Positions 32,028-40,968 of a DNA stretch of 43,412 bases are shown here, piece after piece. Below the pieces are notes generated by a model, which searched no databases, was not told the DNA's origin, and saw only the letters and a program-made list of their open reading frames with translations. Made by a program: the position numbers and the translations under genes. How positions within the stretch are numbered: the stretch's first letter is position 1; each line of letters starts with the position of its first letter. Source of the stretch: Phycisphaerales bacterium (GTDB lineage: Bacteria > Planctomycetota > Phycisphaerae > Sedimentisphaerales > Anaerobacaceae); contig PLLM01000052.1 of the NCBI GenBank assembly GCA_003141275.1, positions 1 to 43,412 of the forward strand, given 5' to 3'.

Positions 32028-32975
32028 ATGACGGAGAAAACCGAAAAACCAAAACATTTAGGCAGGGGACTGGCGTCGCTTTTAGGTCCTATAACCACAT
32101 CTTCTCAGGAGTCCCCCCTACCTATCCCGATAGCCGAAATAGACCATAACATCTTGCCGCATAACGACTTACGCTATTCGCTTCGGGAGATAAAGGTTGA
32201 TGAAATTCAGCCAAATCCTTACCAAGTTCGTTTCGTTTGGAATGAACAGGAGTTGGCGGAATTGGCGCAGTCAATAAAAGCGAATGGCGTGATTCAGCCG
32301 ATTATTGTTCGGCCCTTGGGTTCCGGTTACCAGCTTATTGCTGGCGAAAGGCGTTGGCGGGCGGCCAAGCTGGCAGGCCTGCAAATGGTCCCTGCCATTG
32401 TCCGGCCTGTTAAGGACGACGAAATGCTTGAACTGGCCCTGGTGGAAAATATCCATCGGGCCGACCTGAATCCTATCGAGCGAGCAAACGCATACCAGCG
32501 GTATTTGAGTACGTTATCTCTGACGCAAGCCGATGCCGCCCAGCGGCTCGGAGAAGACAGGTCAGTGATAGCTAACTATTTGCGGCTGCTCGACTTACCA
32601 TCAGAGATTAAACAAATGCTAATCGAAGGCCAGCTAACAATGGGACACGCTCGTGCGATACTTGCGTTGCCTACGGACGAACTGAGGCGAAAGCTTGCCA
32701 ATCGCGCGATGGCAGGGCGGTTAAGCGTAAGAGAGGTAGAACGACTGGTTAGACAATACCTGACCGCAAATGATGCGCAAAAAATAAAAATCAGGACGAG
32801 GCCGGCGCATATACAGGAACTCGAAAGCCGGCTAAGCAAAGAACTCGGAACCAATGTGGCGATTGAAACGCGCAAAAACGGAAAATGCGGAAGAATTGTT
32901 GTCGAGTTTCATTCACTCGAAGAATTTGATAGAATTATGCAGCATATCGGTGTAACAAGTACCGAGGAAATTTAA
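32028..32975 (+). CDS. parB: Chromosome-partitioning protein ParB
   Basis: 315 aa. ParB binds parS, hydrolyses CTP and forms the partition complex. The N-terminal LGRGLASLLG, the CTP-binding box with NPYQVRF, IVRPLGSGYQLIAGERRWRAAK and ENIHRADLNPIE, the helix-turn-helix LTQADAAQRLGEDRSVIANYL and the arginine-rich C-terminal dimerisation part are all present. AAGGAG lies 7 nt before the ATG, a strong ribosome-binding site. The usual upstream parA (soj) is absent; instead the upstream gap holds the two parS sites. Confidence 0.97.
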   Translation: MTEKTEKPKHLGRGLASLLGPITTSSQESPLPIPIAEIDHNILPHNDLRYSLREIKVDEIQPNPYQVRFVWNEQELAELAQSIKANGVIQPIIVRPLGSGYQLIAGERRWRAAKLAGLQMVPAIVRPVKDDEMLELALVENIHRADLNPIERANAYQRYLSTLSLTQADAAQRLGEDRSVIANYLRLLDLPSEIKQMLIEGQLTMGHARAILALPTDELRRKLANRAMAGRLSVREVERLVRQYLTANDAQKIKIRTRPAHIQELESRLSKELGTNVAIETRKNGKCGRIVVEFHSLEEFDRIMQHIGVTSTEEI

Positions 32976-33031
32976 AACGAACTTGAGATGTATTTACTGC
33001 TCCGACGAGGGCCTGACGAAAGGTGTAGAAT

Positions 33032-33841
33032 ATGAGATGCCGGAATATAATGAAAGACATTGTGAATCTGATAAACTATGAAAAATCGGTAAGAGTCCTA
33101 AATTTCATTTTATGTCTTTGTCTGGTCGGGCCTGGCGCTTTACAGACGGCGTATGGGCAAGGGAGTTTAGTGGAGACAGTCGGAACGATGGAGATAGGCC
33201 AGGAGGTCGATAATGGTGTTAATCAGTCGGCGCCGAAGAGGTCGGCTAACGTTCGAAAGCCGGCGAGGGACGCAAATGCTGCGACGGGACAGCCCAACCA
33301 GATGCCGGCAAATGCGCCGGGCGGGCCTTATAACGCGAATAAACCTAATGCTCAAGAACCTAATCGGACAGCAATGGGCGTTTCGATACCGTCAAATATC
33401 CCCGCTGTGACTGCGGATACGAATGTTCCCGACGTAAACGATTTCAACGCGTTCAAGCAGGAACTTAACCGTATCGATATGGAGGCCCGCGGCGAAGATA
33501 CCCAGTGGCTGGGTAAACCGGAGAAAAGAGCGGAGCTTGCGAAAGCGATGGACGAGGTGGTTGTCGCGGAAATGAAATTTCTGCGAAAAGTAGCCGCGGC
33601 AACGAATGACGCAAACACCGTAGAGGCGATAGACCTGGTGTTGAAAAAGAGGCAGGACCGCCTGAACAAATTAGTTACCAAGCTTGAGAACGAAGCGAAA
33701 GAAGAGCGCCGACAGCAGACAGGGGAACGGCAACCACGAAGAACACCCAAGGCAGGCGCAGGCGGTCAGGAACAGCCGCAGACCCCCAGGACCACCAATC
33801 CGGTAAGGCGCACGAGAGAAACCATTAACCAGGAACAGTAG
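33032..33841 (+). CDS. Secreted protein of unknown function
   Basis: 269 aa, not recognised. A signal peptide is plausible (FILCLCLVGPGALQTAYGQ), with cleavage near residue 43 in this numbering. An Asn/Pro/Ala-rich disordered stretch (about 60-140) is followed by a helical region of about 75 residues (ELNRIDMEARGEDTQWLGK to KLVTKLENEAKEER), likely a coiled coil, and a basic Gln/Thr/Arg-rich tail. AGGTG lies 6 nt before the ATG at 33032; the ATG at 33050 would give a more usual signal peptide. It lies between parB and lepB, 56 and 142 bp away. Confidence 0.7.
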   Translation: MRCRNIMKDIVNLINYEKSVRVLNFILCLCLVGPGALQTAYGQGSLVETVGTMEIGQEVDNGVNQSAPKRSANVRKPARDANAATGQPNQMPANAPGGPYNANKPNAQEPNRTAMGVSIPSNIPAVTADTNVPDVNDFNAFKQELNRIDMEARGEDTQWLGKPEKRAELAKAMDEVVVAEMKFLRKVAAATNDANTVEAIDLVLKKRQDRLNKLVTKLENEAKEERRQQTGERQPRRTPKAGAGGQEQPQTPRTTNPVRRTRETINQEQ

Positions 33842-33911
33842 TTTCAGGATTTCCTCTGCGGCGGGGCCGCGGGTGGTTGCTGTTATTGTCGAAACAGAGG
33901 CGTGGTTATAG

Positions 33912-33940
33912 TTGACCCGGCGCGTAGTTGGCCGCATAAT
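33912..33940 (+). promoter_or_regulatory. Sigma-70-type promoter of lepB
   Basis: TTGACC (33912-33917) and CATAAT (33935-33940) are separated by exactly 17 nt; each matches the consensus at 5 of 6 positions. Transcription would start near 33947, about 37 nt before the lepB ATG. Confidence 0.65.
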
Positions 33941-33983
33941 AGTCCCCTTGATTTCTGACAATGGAGATACCTGCTGAAAATTT

Positions 33984-35480
33984 ATGGCGAAGGATATGGA
34001 AACAAAATCGAGGGGCCGCGCGGCCGAGATAGCCAATACATTTGAATGGCTTATAACGGCTTTTGCGCTGGCGTTTGTGTTTCGCGCGTTCGTGATGGAG
34101 GCATTTCGTATCCCGACTGGCAGCATGGCTAGTACGCTGCTGGGAGCGCATTACACGATGCGATGCACACAGTGCGGCTATAAGTATTTCTACGGACAAA
34201 ATATTTACGCGCCGGCACGGCTCAGGGGGCAGCCCAGGGAGGAGTATTCCCGCTGTCCGAGCTGCGGGTATTATCAGATTACCGCCGGCGATATGGCGCC
34301 TTCGAGCGGCGACCGGATACTGGTGCTGAAAAGCATTTATCAGTTTGAAGAGCCGAAGCAGTTCGACGTGGTGGTTTTCAAGAACCCGCTTGACCCGACG
34401 GAAAATTATATCAAACGACTGGTGGGCCGGCCCGGCGAGACAGTCGAGATAATCGACGGGGACGTTTATATCAACGGGCAAATCAGCAGAAAGCCGGCGA
34501 AGGTTCAGGAAGAGTTGTGGATGCCTGTTTACGACAATGATTACCAGCCGGCCCGGCCCGAGGAGCCGGCGTTTAACAGGCATACCTGGCAGCAGCCGTT
34601 CAAAAACGACGAGGGCTCGAAGTGGACTACGGCGGACGACAGCCCGACGATTTTCCGGCTCACCGGTGACCCCAACAAGAAAAATTCACTTGTTTACGAT
34701 ACGACGCGGGGCAATGATTTCAGGGCGACATACGCGTACGATGAGATTATTGATTACAGATTTATGCCTTACTGCAGCGACCTGATGGTCCGCTTTTGGG
34801 TCAATTCGAGCCGGCCTGAGGGGCTTGCGGGGGCGTCGTTGAGCAAATACGGGATACAATACAAGGGCCGGGTTGATTTTGCCGGACAAATGACAATATC
34901 ACGGCTCGCGGACGGCAATGAGCAGGTGCTGGCGACTAAAACGATTGCCCCGCTGGCGGCCAGCAGTCAGAGGATGTTCAGGTTTGCCAATGCTGACCAC
35001 CAACTGGTGTTGGAGTTTGGCGACGAGAAACTTACCAAAGACCTTGGCCGGGGGCCGAATGACACAGGGGCCAGGAATACGGGTATTGAGCCGGAGGCGA
35101 GGATTTTCGGTGCGGGCGATATCACGGTTTCGCACCTGGCGTTGTTCAGGGACATTCACTATACCGGCAGGAACCCGAACAACAACGCGCCGGGCAGGGC
35201 TACCGAGGGCAATCCGCTGACGCTCGATGCGGACCAGTTCTTTATGCTGGGAGATAACAGCCCTCGTAGCGAAGACGGCAGATGGTGGGCACGGCCGGGC
35301 AAGGGGAACAACGGTAAAATGTACGCCGAGGGCATTGTCCCTCGCGAATATCTCATAGGCAAGGCCCTGTTCGTATATTGGCCTGCCGGCTTCAAACCTT
35401 TCCCGAAATTTCCTCTGTCGGTTGTTCCAAACGTCGGTGAAATCCGCTTCATTTACGGCGGCTCGGATAAGACCATGTAG
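33984..35480 (+). CDS. lepB: Signal peptidase I with zinc-ribbon insert and large beta insert
   Basis: 498 aa, versus about 180-320 in most bacteria. It removes signal peptides from exported proteins at the membrane surface. One N-terminal transmembrane helix (about 19-40) precedes the catalytic Ser47 in RIPTGSMAST; the catalytic Lys144 is in NYIKRLVGRPGE, and box E GDNSPRSEDGRWW is at 423-435. Two unusual inserts are present: CTQC (61-64) and CPSC (91-94), a zinc-ribbon-like loop directly after the Ser, and about 240 residues between 170 and 410 that look like a beta-sandwich (YRFMPYCSDLMVRFWVNS). The protein is expected to be active because all catalytic boxes are intact. A good promoter lies upstream. 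Confidence 0.93.
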   Translation: MAKDMETKSRGRAAEIANTFEWLITAFALAFVFRAFVMEAFRIPTGSMASTLLGAHYTMRCTQCGYKYFYGQNIYAPARLRGQPREEYSRCPSCGYYQITAGDMAPSSGDRILVLKSIYQFEEPKQFDVVVFKNPLDPTENYIKRLVGRPGETVEIIDGDVYINGQISRKPAKVQEELWMPVYDNDYQPARPEEPAFNRHTWQQPFKNDEGSKWTTADDSPTIFRLTGDPNKKNSLVYDTTRGNDFRATYAYDEIIDYRFMPYCSDLMVRFWVNSSRPEGLAGASLSKYGIQYKGRVDFAGQMTISRLADGNEQVLATKTIAPLAASSQRMFRFANADHQLVLEFGDEKLTKDLGRGPNDTGARNTGIEPEARIFGAGDITVSHLALFRDIHYTGRNPNNNAPGRATEGNPLTLDADQFFMLGDNSPRSEDGRWWARPGKGNNGKMYAEGIVPREYLIGKALFVYWPAGFKPFPKFPLSVVPNVGEIRFIYGGSDKTM

Positions 35481-35500
35481 CTTTCTTTCGATTGCCAGGT

Positions 35501-36445
35501 ATGAAAAAATCAATAAGACACGAACTGTTCGAGCGTTGTCCGAAAAATCCCATACTCACCGTCGAGGACTGGCCATATCCCGCCAATGCGGTTTTTAATG
35601 CTGCCGCTGCAATCGTGGACGGCGAAACACTTCTTTTGGTTCGTGTGGAGGATTTTCGCGGGGCTTCTCATCTGACCGTTGCAAGGAGCAAAGACGGCGT
35701 AAGTAATTGGCGAATCGACAAACAGCCGACGCTTGCGCCGAGTCCTGCGCATCCGGAAGAAGTTTGGGGCATAGAGGACCCTCGGATAACCTGGCTCGAT
35801 GAGCTGAAGGAATGGGCGATTACATACACCGCGTTTTCATCGGGCGGGCCTCTGGTGTCGCTGGCCACTACGAAGGATTTTAAAAAGTTCTCTCGGTTAG
35901 GCCCCGTGATGCCGCCGGAAGACAAGGACGCCGCGATTTTTCCTGTAAAGGTCAACGGCCTGTGGGCGATGCTGCATCGGCCCGTCGTGGGCTTTCCGCA
36001 CATAGAGGGACATATCTGGCTGTCGTTTTCACCGAACCTCAAACACTGGGGCGAGCATCACATCCTGCTTCGCGCCAGGCAGGGGAGCTGGTGGGACGCG
36101 AACAAGATAGGTCTTTCTGCGCCGCCGATACAGACAAAGCACGGCTGGTTGATTTTGTATCACGGGGTTCGGACGACGGCATCCGGCTCAATATACCGGC
36201 TTGGGCTTGCGCTGCTTGATTTGGAAAAGCCGGTGAAGGTTTTGCGACGATCCGACGAATGGGTGTTCGGGCCGAAGACATCGTATGAGCGCGAGGGCGA
36301 CGTGGATGACGTGGTTTTCCCATGCGGCTGGACGGTGCGAGACGGAACGGTTTATATGTATTACGGTGCGGCGGATTCCTGCATCGCCCTTGCCACGGCA
36401 AAATTAAAAGACCTGACTGATTACGTTCTCGCCTGTCCTGGTTAG
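35501..36445 (+). CDS. GH130-type beta-mannoside phosphorylase-like protein
   Basis: 314 aa, a five-bladed propeller of the GH130/GH43-like kind, whose members phosphorolyse or hydrolyse beta-1,2- or beta-1,4-mannosides. The family mark EDPRI is at 92-96, preceded by EVWG; DKDAAIFP at 142-149, ILYHG at 218-222 and DVDDVVFPCGW at 267-277 follow the usual blade order. The true substrate cannot be assigned. The ATG at 35501 is used; an in-frame TTG at 35492 would add three residues and neither has a good ribosome-binding site. It follows lepB by 20 bp, and its stop overlaps the stop of the opposite btuD gene in the tetranucleotide TTAG. Confidence 0.82.
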   Translation: MKKSIRHELFERCPKNPILTVEDWPYPANAVFNAAAAIVDGETLLLVRVEDFRGASHLTVARSKDGVSNWRIDKQPTLAPSPAHPEEVWGIEDPRITWLDELKEWAITYTAFSSGGPLVSLATTKDFKKFSRLGPVMPPEDKDAAIFPVKVNGLWAMLHRPVVGFPHIEGHIWLSFSPNLKHWGEHHILLRARQGSWWDANKIGLSAPPIQTKHGWLILYHGVRTTASGSIYRLGLALLDLEKPVKVLRRSDEWVFGPKTSYEREGDVDDVVFPCGWTVRDGTVYMYYGAADSCIALATAKLKDLTDYVLACPG

Positions 36446-37254
36446 AAGCCGGGCGGGGACGATTGGCTTTTGGTGAACTTGCCTAATGGGAAAAAGAATC
36501 TGGTTTGGCCTGTTTGAGCGGAGAACGTCTGGACGCCAAAGACGCGTTCGATTCGCTCGGTTGTGAGGATTTCCCGCGTTGGCCCAAAGGTATAGCTGCC
36601 GTCGGCAGAGAGCAGCAGAATCATATCGCTGTATTGTGCCGCTAAATTGATATCGTGCGTGACCGACACTATCGTTTTTTGTTTTTCGATTTGCATTTTT
36701 TTGAGCAGGTCGTAGATGCCGACCTGGTGTTTCATATCGAGAAAATTTGTTGGCTCATCGAGAAGCAGTATTGGGGTCTGCTGCGCCAGTGCGCGCGCGA
36801 TAAAGATTCGCTGGCGTTCGCCGCCACTGAGATGTCCCAGGGGCCTGTCGGCGAATCGCGCGGTATCAGTCATTTCGAGCGCCTCGGCAATCGCTTCTCT
36901 GTCGGTATTGGTCTCAAACGCGAGTGCTCCCAAATAGGGCGTTCTGGCCATTGAAACAACCTGTACCGCGGAAAACTCGAAGACCGGGACAAATTCCTGA
37001 CGCACGACTGCGATTTTTTTGGCGAGCTGCCTGACGGAATACGAGTTTATCGGTTTCGAGTCGATTTCGATTGAGCCGGAGGCGGGCTTGAGAAGGCCGG
37101 ATAGCAGATTGAGGAGTGTTGTCTTGCCTGCGCCGTTGGGGCCTGCGATTGACAAAAATGTGCCGGCGGAAATTTCAAAGCTGAGGTTCTTTAGTATCTC
37201 AACCTGCGGGCCGTAAGAAAAACCAAGATTTTCGACTTGTATGCAGATGCTCAT
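36442..37254 (-). CDS. ABC transporter ATPase, BtuD/FecE type
   Basis: 270-aa ATPase driving uptake of cobalamin, haem or iron chelates. Walker A GPNGAGKT is at 38-45, the signature LSGGERQR near 143, Walker B ILLLDEPTN near 161 and the switch His in SVTHDIN. Its start overlaps the stop of the permease gene by 4 nt (ATGA), so the two are translationally coupled. It is the last gene of the minus-strand run that starts with gpmI. The short C-terminal extension after the helical end (FFFPLGKFTKSQ) has no known role. Confidence 0.92.
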   Translation of the reverse strand: MSICIQVENLGFSYGPQVEILKNLSFEISAGTFLSIAGPNGAGKTTLLNLLSGLLKPASGSIEIDSKPINSYSVRQLAKKIAVVRQEFVPVFEFSAVQVVSMARTPYLGALAFETNTDREAIAEALEMTDTARFADRPLGHLSGGERQRIFIARALAQQTPILLLDEPTNFLDMKHQVGIYDLLKKMQIEKQKTIVSVTHDINLAAQYSDMILLLSADGSYTFGPTREILTTERIERVFGVQTFSAQTGQTRFFFPLGKFTKSQSSPPGF

Positions 37255-38282
37255 CGCAGAGTCCCCACCTTCTTGCTGTATCTGGAAAGCAGGATTAAAA
37301 ATACTGGCCCGCCTATGATTGCGGTTATCACGCCCACCGGCAACTGGGCCGGCGAGATTATTGTGCGGGCGATTGTGTCGCAGATGACGACAAATGCCGC
37401 GCCGAGCAATGCGCTTGTTGGCAATAGCTGACGGTGATCGGGGCCGAATATAAGCCGAACCGAATGCGGGACGACCAACCCGACAAAACCAACCAGCCCG
37501 CTTAATCCGACGGCGACGGCGGTTATGAAAGACGCAAGGGCAAATGTGACTAAAGTAATCTTGCGAGGATTGACGCCGAGCGATTGCGCCTCACCGGCAC
37601 CGAACGCCAGGACGTTTAGCTTTTGACTGATTGTGAATAATGCGGCGATACCTGCGATTATGAATATGGCGCTGGCGAGCAGCGTCGTAAAATCTTTCTC
37701 GCCGATACTGCCCATAAGCCACATAATCGTGGAGCGCAATTGCTCGCTGTCTACCAGTGAGGTCATCAGCATTATCACCGCGGAGAAAAACGCGTTGATG
37801 ACCACGCCCGCTAAAAGCAAACTGGTTACCGTTGAACCTCCCGCGAGATGCCCCGTGAACCAGACCAGCCAGACGGTGCCGATAGCGAACAAAAACGCCA
37901 TTGCCGCCATCGGTGAGCCGCCCAAAAATGACAAACTTATTCCTGCTAACGTTGCCGTCATAACCCCTAACGCCGCGCCGCTCGATATACCTAAGATATA
38001 CGGCTCCGCCAAAGGATTTCGCAGGATTGCCTGAAGAGCGACGCCGCTCGCTGCCAACGCTGCACCGACAAGCGCAGCGAGGATTATCCGTGGGATGCGA
38101 ACGCGGACGAATATATCATAATCAGTATTCCGGCCCGGCGTGTCACCCGGCCCGGCGAATACCGCAGACAGCGATATTTTTTGTGTCCCCACCAGCGAAC
38201 ATACAAACATCACAACCGCCAGTGCCGCTAAGCACAGGATGATTTTTGTAATCAGACGTTTTGGCGTCAGCAGGTCGGTCAT
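37251..38282 (-). CDS. ABC transporter permease, BtuC/FecD type
   Basis: 343-aa inner-membrane permease of the FecCD family with about ten transmembrane helices, forming the channel for a BtuF-like binding protein. Conserved pieces include RIPRIILAALVGAALAASG, ILRNPLAEPYILGISSGAALG, WLMGSI and GLSGLVGFVGLVVPHSVRLIFGPDHR. It overlaps by 4 nt with both its neighbours (binding protein upstream, ATPase downstream). The conserved pieces do not separate cobalamin from iron-chelate transporters. Confidence 0.93.
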   Translation of the reverse strand: MTDLLTPKRLITKIILCLAALAVVMFVCSLVGTQKISLSAVFAGPGDTPGRNTDYDIFVRVRIPRIILAALVGAALAASGVALQAILRNPLAEPYILGISSGAALGVMTATLAGISLSFLGGSPMAAMAFLFAIGTVWLVWFTGHLAGGSTVTSLLLAGVVINAFFSAVIMLMTSLVDSEQLRSTIMWLMGSIGEKDFTTLLASAIFIIAGIAALFTISQKLNVLAFGAGEAQSLGVNPRKITLVTFALASFITAVAVGLSGLVGFVGLVVPHSVRLIFGPDHRQLLPTSALLGAAFVVICDTIARTIISPAQLPVGVITAIIGGPVFLILLSRYSKKVGTLR

Positions 38283-39154
38283 TTGTGCATTTTATCTCCA
38301 TTCTGGTCGTTGGTCTGCGCAAATAATTCCGGGTGCAGCAGTTTCGCGACGGCCATCGCACCATCCGGCAGGCGAGGCCCCAGCCGAAGCACCGTGTCGG
38401 CCTCTATGACATAAACTTTTTTATTTTTCACCGCGGGCAAGTTAGCAAACCTATTCCAGAATTTCTCGGCTGTTTCCTGCTGTTTCGCGATTTTCTCTGT
38501 CCCCATCGCTGTCTGAATTATCACCTCCGCGCCGCAGGTCAGGATTGTTTCTGTTCCGACAGATGGATACTGGTCGCCGGTTGGCTCGATGACGTTTTGG
38601 CCTCCCGCCAAATCTATTATCTCATTTACAAATGTTTTTACGCCCACGACCCGCATCGGCTCGGTCTGCATCGCCCAGAGAACTTTGACCTTTTTCGCAG
38701 AGGATGCTTTGGCCCGGATTTGGTCAATGTCGCTTTTTATTTTCGCAGCAAGCGATTCGGCTTTATCGGAGCAGCCGGCGCCTTGGCCAATGCTTAAGAT
38801 GACAGAGTAAAGTTCTTTGATTGACTCGGCATGCAGCGAAGCGACACGCAAACCCGCTCTTTTGAGCGTTTCCGCGACCTCTTTTTGCTGAAGGAATGAC
38901 TCACATACGACCAAATCTGGTTTTGCGGCGATGATTGCCTCGGTGTTTGGCTGCCAGAATGTCCCCATCTTCGGCTTTTGTTTTGCTTCAGCAGGCCAGT
39001 CACAATTATTCGAAACGCCGACAACCCTGTCACCAAGTCCAAGAGCAAAAACAATCTCGGTTAGATTCGGCGACAGCGACACTATTCTATGCGGCGGTTC
39101 AGCAACGGCGCCGCAAAAAACAGCAATTAATAATAGCGCTGATATATTTTTCAT
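38279..39154 (-). CDS. Periplasmic binding protein, BtuF type
   Basis: 291 aa. A signal peptide (about 1-18, cleavage probably after AVA) is followed by a two-lobed helical-backbone binding protein. RIVSLSPNLTEIVFALGLGDRVVGVSNNCDWP is best matched in parts: the SLSPNLTE start and the VVGVSNNCDWPAEA region are BtuF-like, suggesting cobalamin or another corrinoid. PNTEAIIAAKPDLVV and LGPRLPDG near the end are also conserved. It starts 2 nt after the mutL stop, and its end overlaps the permease gene. No cobalamin riboswitch precedes it, since there is no room. Confidence 0.88.
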   Translation of the reverse strand: MKNISALLLIAVFCGAVAEPPHRIVSLSPNLTEIVFALGLGDRVVGVSNNCDWPAEAKQKPKMGTFWQPNTEAIIAAKPDLVVCESFLQQKEVAETLKRAGLRVASLHAESIKELYSVILSIGQGAGCSDKAESLAAKIKSDIDQIRAKASSAKKVKVLWAMQTEPMRVVGVKTFVNEIIDLAGGQNVIEPTGDQYPSVGTETILTCGAEVIIQTAMGTEKIAKQQETAEKFWNRFANLPAVKNKKVYVIEADTVLRLGPRLPDGAMAVAKLLHPELFAQTNDQNGDKMHK

Positions 39155-39156
39155 AC

Positions 39157-40935
39157 TTATGTTCGCTTGAACTGTTTTTCGAGGTCAGCCACGGTAAATT
39201 TAATTATGGTCGGTCTGCCGTGGGGGCAATGGCTGGAATTTTCAACCGTTTCTTTGTCGGCGATGAGATGCTCAATCTCGCCGTCGGTTAGTTTCTGCCC
39301 CGCTTTTATTGCCGCCTTGCACGCCGCCATATGCAAAACCTCATCGAATAAGCTGTCCGCGTCGAGAGTCGAGGCCTTTTCCGTGAGCATATCAATTACG
39401 TCCCGGAGAAAATCCGCCGGCTCGGCCTTTGCCAAAAGAACGGGAAACGCCTGAATGGCGATGGTCTTCGGCCCAAAGGGGACAAGCTCAATTCCCAGCT
39501 TTTCAAAAAGCTGCGAATTATTTTCGAGCGTATCCGATTGCTCTTTGGTCAGTTGAAAACTCTCCGGCACTAAAAGTTTTTGTGATTCGAGCGGACTATT
39601 ATGCACGCGTCTTTTTAACTGCTCATACATAATCCGTTCGTGCAATGCGTGCTGGTCGATAATAACAAAACCGTCTTCATTTTCAGCGATAATGAAGCAG
39701 TCGTGAATCTGCAGGAATTTCGATGCTCGATTCTCTCCCGTAAGGGACCCCTTTTGGGGGATACTCGGTTCTCGATATTCGTTAATGTGTTGAATATCAG
39801 AAGGGCGGTCATCAGGCGTGAAGTCGAGTTGTCGCTGGCCTGCAGGTCGATGACGTTTGAAAAATTCCTCCATTGCCTCGGCGATTCGCCCATCGCGTCG
39901 CATAGGTGGGGCGGACTGCTGCGGGACGCTCGCGAGGGTATCAAGGTCGGTCGCCAGAAGTTTTTCGCGGATACAGGCGAGAATCTGCGAATGAACGAGA
40001 TTGGCGTTATAGAATCGCACCTCGATTTTTGTCGGGTGGACGTTGGTGTCGTAATCCTCGTAAGGCATCCTGATAAATATAAATGCGGCGGGGAATCTGC
40101 TTGGGTCGATTGCTCCGCGATACGCCTCTTTGATTGCGTGCGAGATGAATTTGTCGCGTATGAATCTGCCATTGAGGAATATATATTGCAGCCGATTGCT
40201 GGTGGTTGCGATTGCGGGTTTGCCCAGAAGGGCGGCTATGTGCAGGCCCTTTTCATCGCTTTCGGTTTCGAGAAGGTTGTCCGCGACCTCCTGGCTGAAC
40301 AGTTCTGCAATTCTCGCTCTAAGACCTTGTTCGGCGGAAAGCCGATATTGTTCTTTTCCGTTGTGTGTCAGGGCAAGTTCAATAGCGGTATTCGCAAGAG
40401 CAATCCTGATGAACTGCTCGACGATGTGGGTCATCTCGGTATTTGCGCTTTTGAGGAATTTTCTTCTGGCGGGCAATTTATAAAAAATGTCCCGGACCTG
40501 AATGGTCGTGCCGATGTCTGCGCTGCAGGGCACAAGGCCTGCTTTGTCGCCGCAATCGATTTCGATACAGTTGCCGGAAAGCTCGTCCGCTGTCCGGCTG
40601 ACGGCTTTCACCATAGCTACCGACGCAATACTTGCAAGCGCCTCGCCGCGAAACCCCAGCGTTGATATCGCCCGCAGGTCGTCGCTTGTTTTTATTTTGC
40701 TCGTGGCGTGCGGCTCGAATGAGCTTACGAGGTCTTCGGCGTCCATTCCGCTACCGTTGTCGGTTACAGAGATGAGTTTTCTGCCGCCGTCCTCCACGGC
40801 GACGGTGATTTTTGTCGCGCCGGCATCAATGCTGTTCTCGACCAGTTCCTTGACCACGCTGGCGGGCCTTTCGATTACCTCGCCGGCGGCAATCATATTC
40901 ACCATATTCTGGTCAAGAACTACTATCCGGCCCAT
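39157..40935 (-). CDS. mutL: DNA mismatch repair protein MutL
   Basis: 592 aa. MutL links mismatch recognition by MutS to strand removal. The GHKL ATPase domain (about 1-330) has ELVENSIDAGA, DNGSGM, and TLGFRGEALASIASV. The C-terminal domain carries the endonuclease motif DQHALHERIMYE (427-438), plus ACKAAIKAG and CPHGRP, so this MutL should nick DNA itself, as in bacteria without MutH. The linker contains an in-frame repeat-derived stretch (about 385-405). The ATG at 40935 is chosen over a GTG at 40950 because CGGGAG lies 5 nt ahead. It follows gpmI by 51 bp and precedes btuF by 2 bp. Confidence 0.96.
   Translation of the reverse strand: MGRIVVLDQNMVNMIAAGEVIERPASVVKELVENSIDAGATKITVAVEDGGRKLISVTDNGSGMDAEDLVSSFEPHATSKIKTSDDLRAISTLGFRGEALASIASVAMVKAVSRTADELSGNCIEIDCGDKAGLVPCSADIGTTIQVRDIFYKLPARRKFLKSANTEMTHIVEQFIRIALANTAIELALTHNGKEQYRLSAEQGLRARIAELFSQEVADNLLETESDEKGLHIAALLGKPAIATTSNRLQYIFLNGRFIRDKFISHAIKEAYRGAIDPSRFPAAFIFIRMPYEDYDTNVHPTKIEVRFYNANLVHSQILACIREKLLATDLDTLASVPQQSAPPMRRDGRIAEAMEEFFKRHRPAGQRQLDFTPDDRPSDIQHINEYREPSIPQKGSLTGENRASKFLQIHDCFIIAENEDGFVIIDQHALHERIMYEQLKRRVHNSPLESQKLLVPESFQLTKEQSDTLENNSQLFEKLGIELVPFGPKTIAIQAFPVLLAKAEPADFLRDVIDMLTEKASTLDADSLFDEVLHMAACKAAIKAGQKLTDGEIEHLIADKETVENSSHCPHGRPTIIKFTVADLEKQFKRT
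39721..39783 (-). repeat. Repeat-derived in-frame stretch in the mutL linker
   Basis: TCTCCCGTAAGGGAC at 39734-39748 is identical to 2129-2143 in the element before rplI. Next to it CCCC-TTTT-GGGG (39748-39759) forms a hairpin, and both flanks are low-complexity CTCGAT/TCTCGAT units. In MutL it encodes the linker REPSIPQKGSLTGENRAS without disturbing the frame. The surrounding ATPase and endonuclease domains are intact. Confidence 0.75.
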
Positions 40936-40968
40936 TTTTCTCCCGCTCACAATATGGCGTTTAGCGTA

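Noticed and set aside
40936-40950. GTG start for mutL five codons upstream
   Set aside because: CGGGAG in this segment is best placed for the ATG at 40935, where MutL homology begins.
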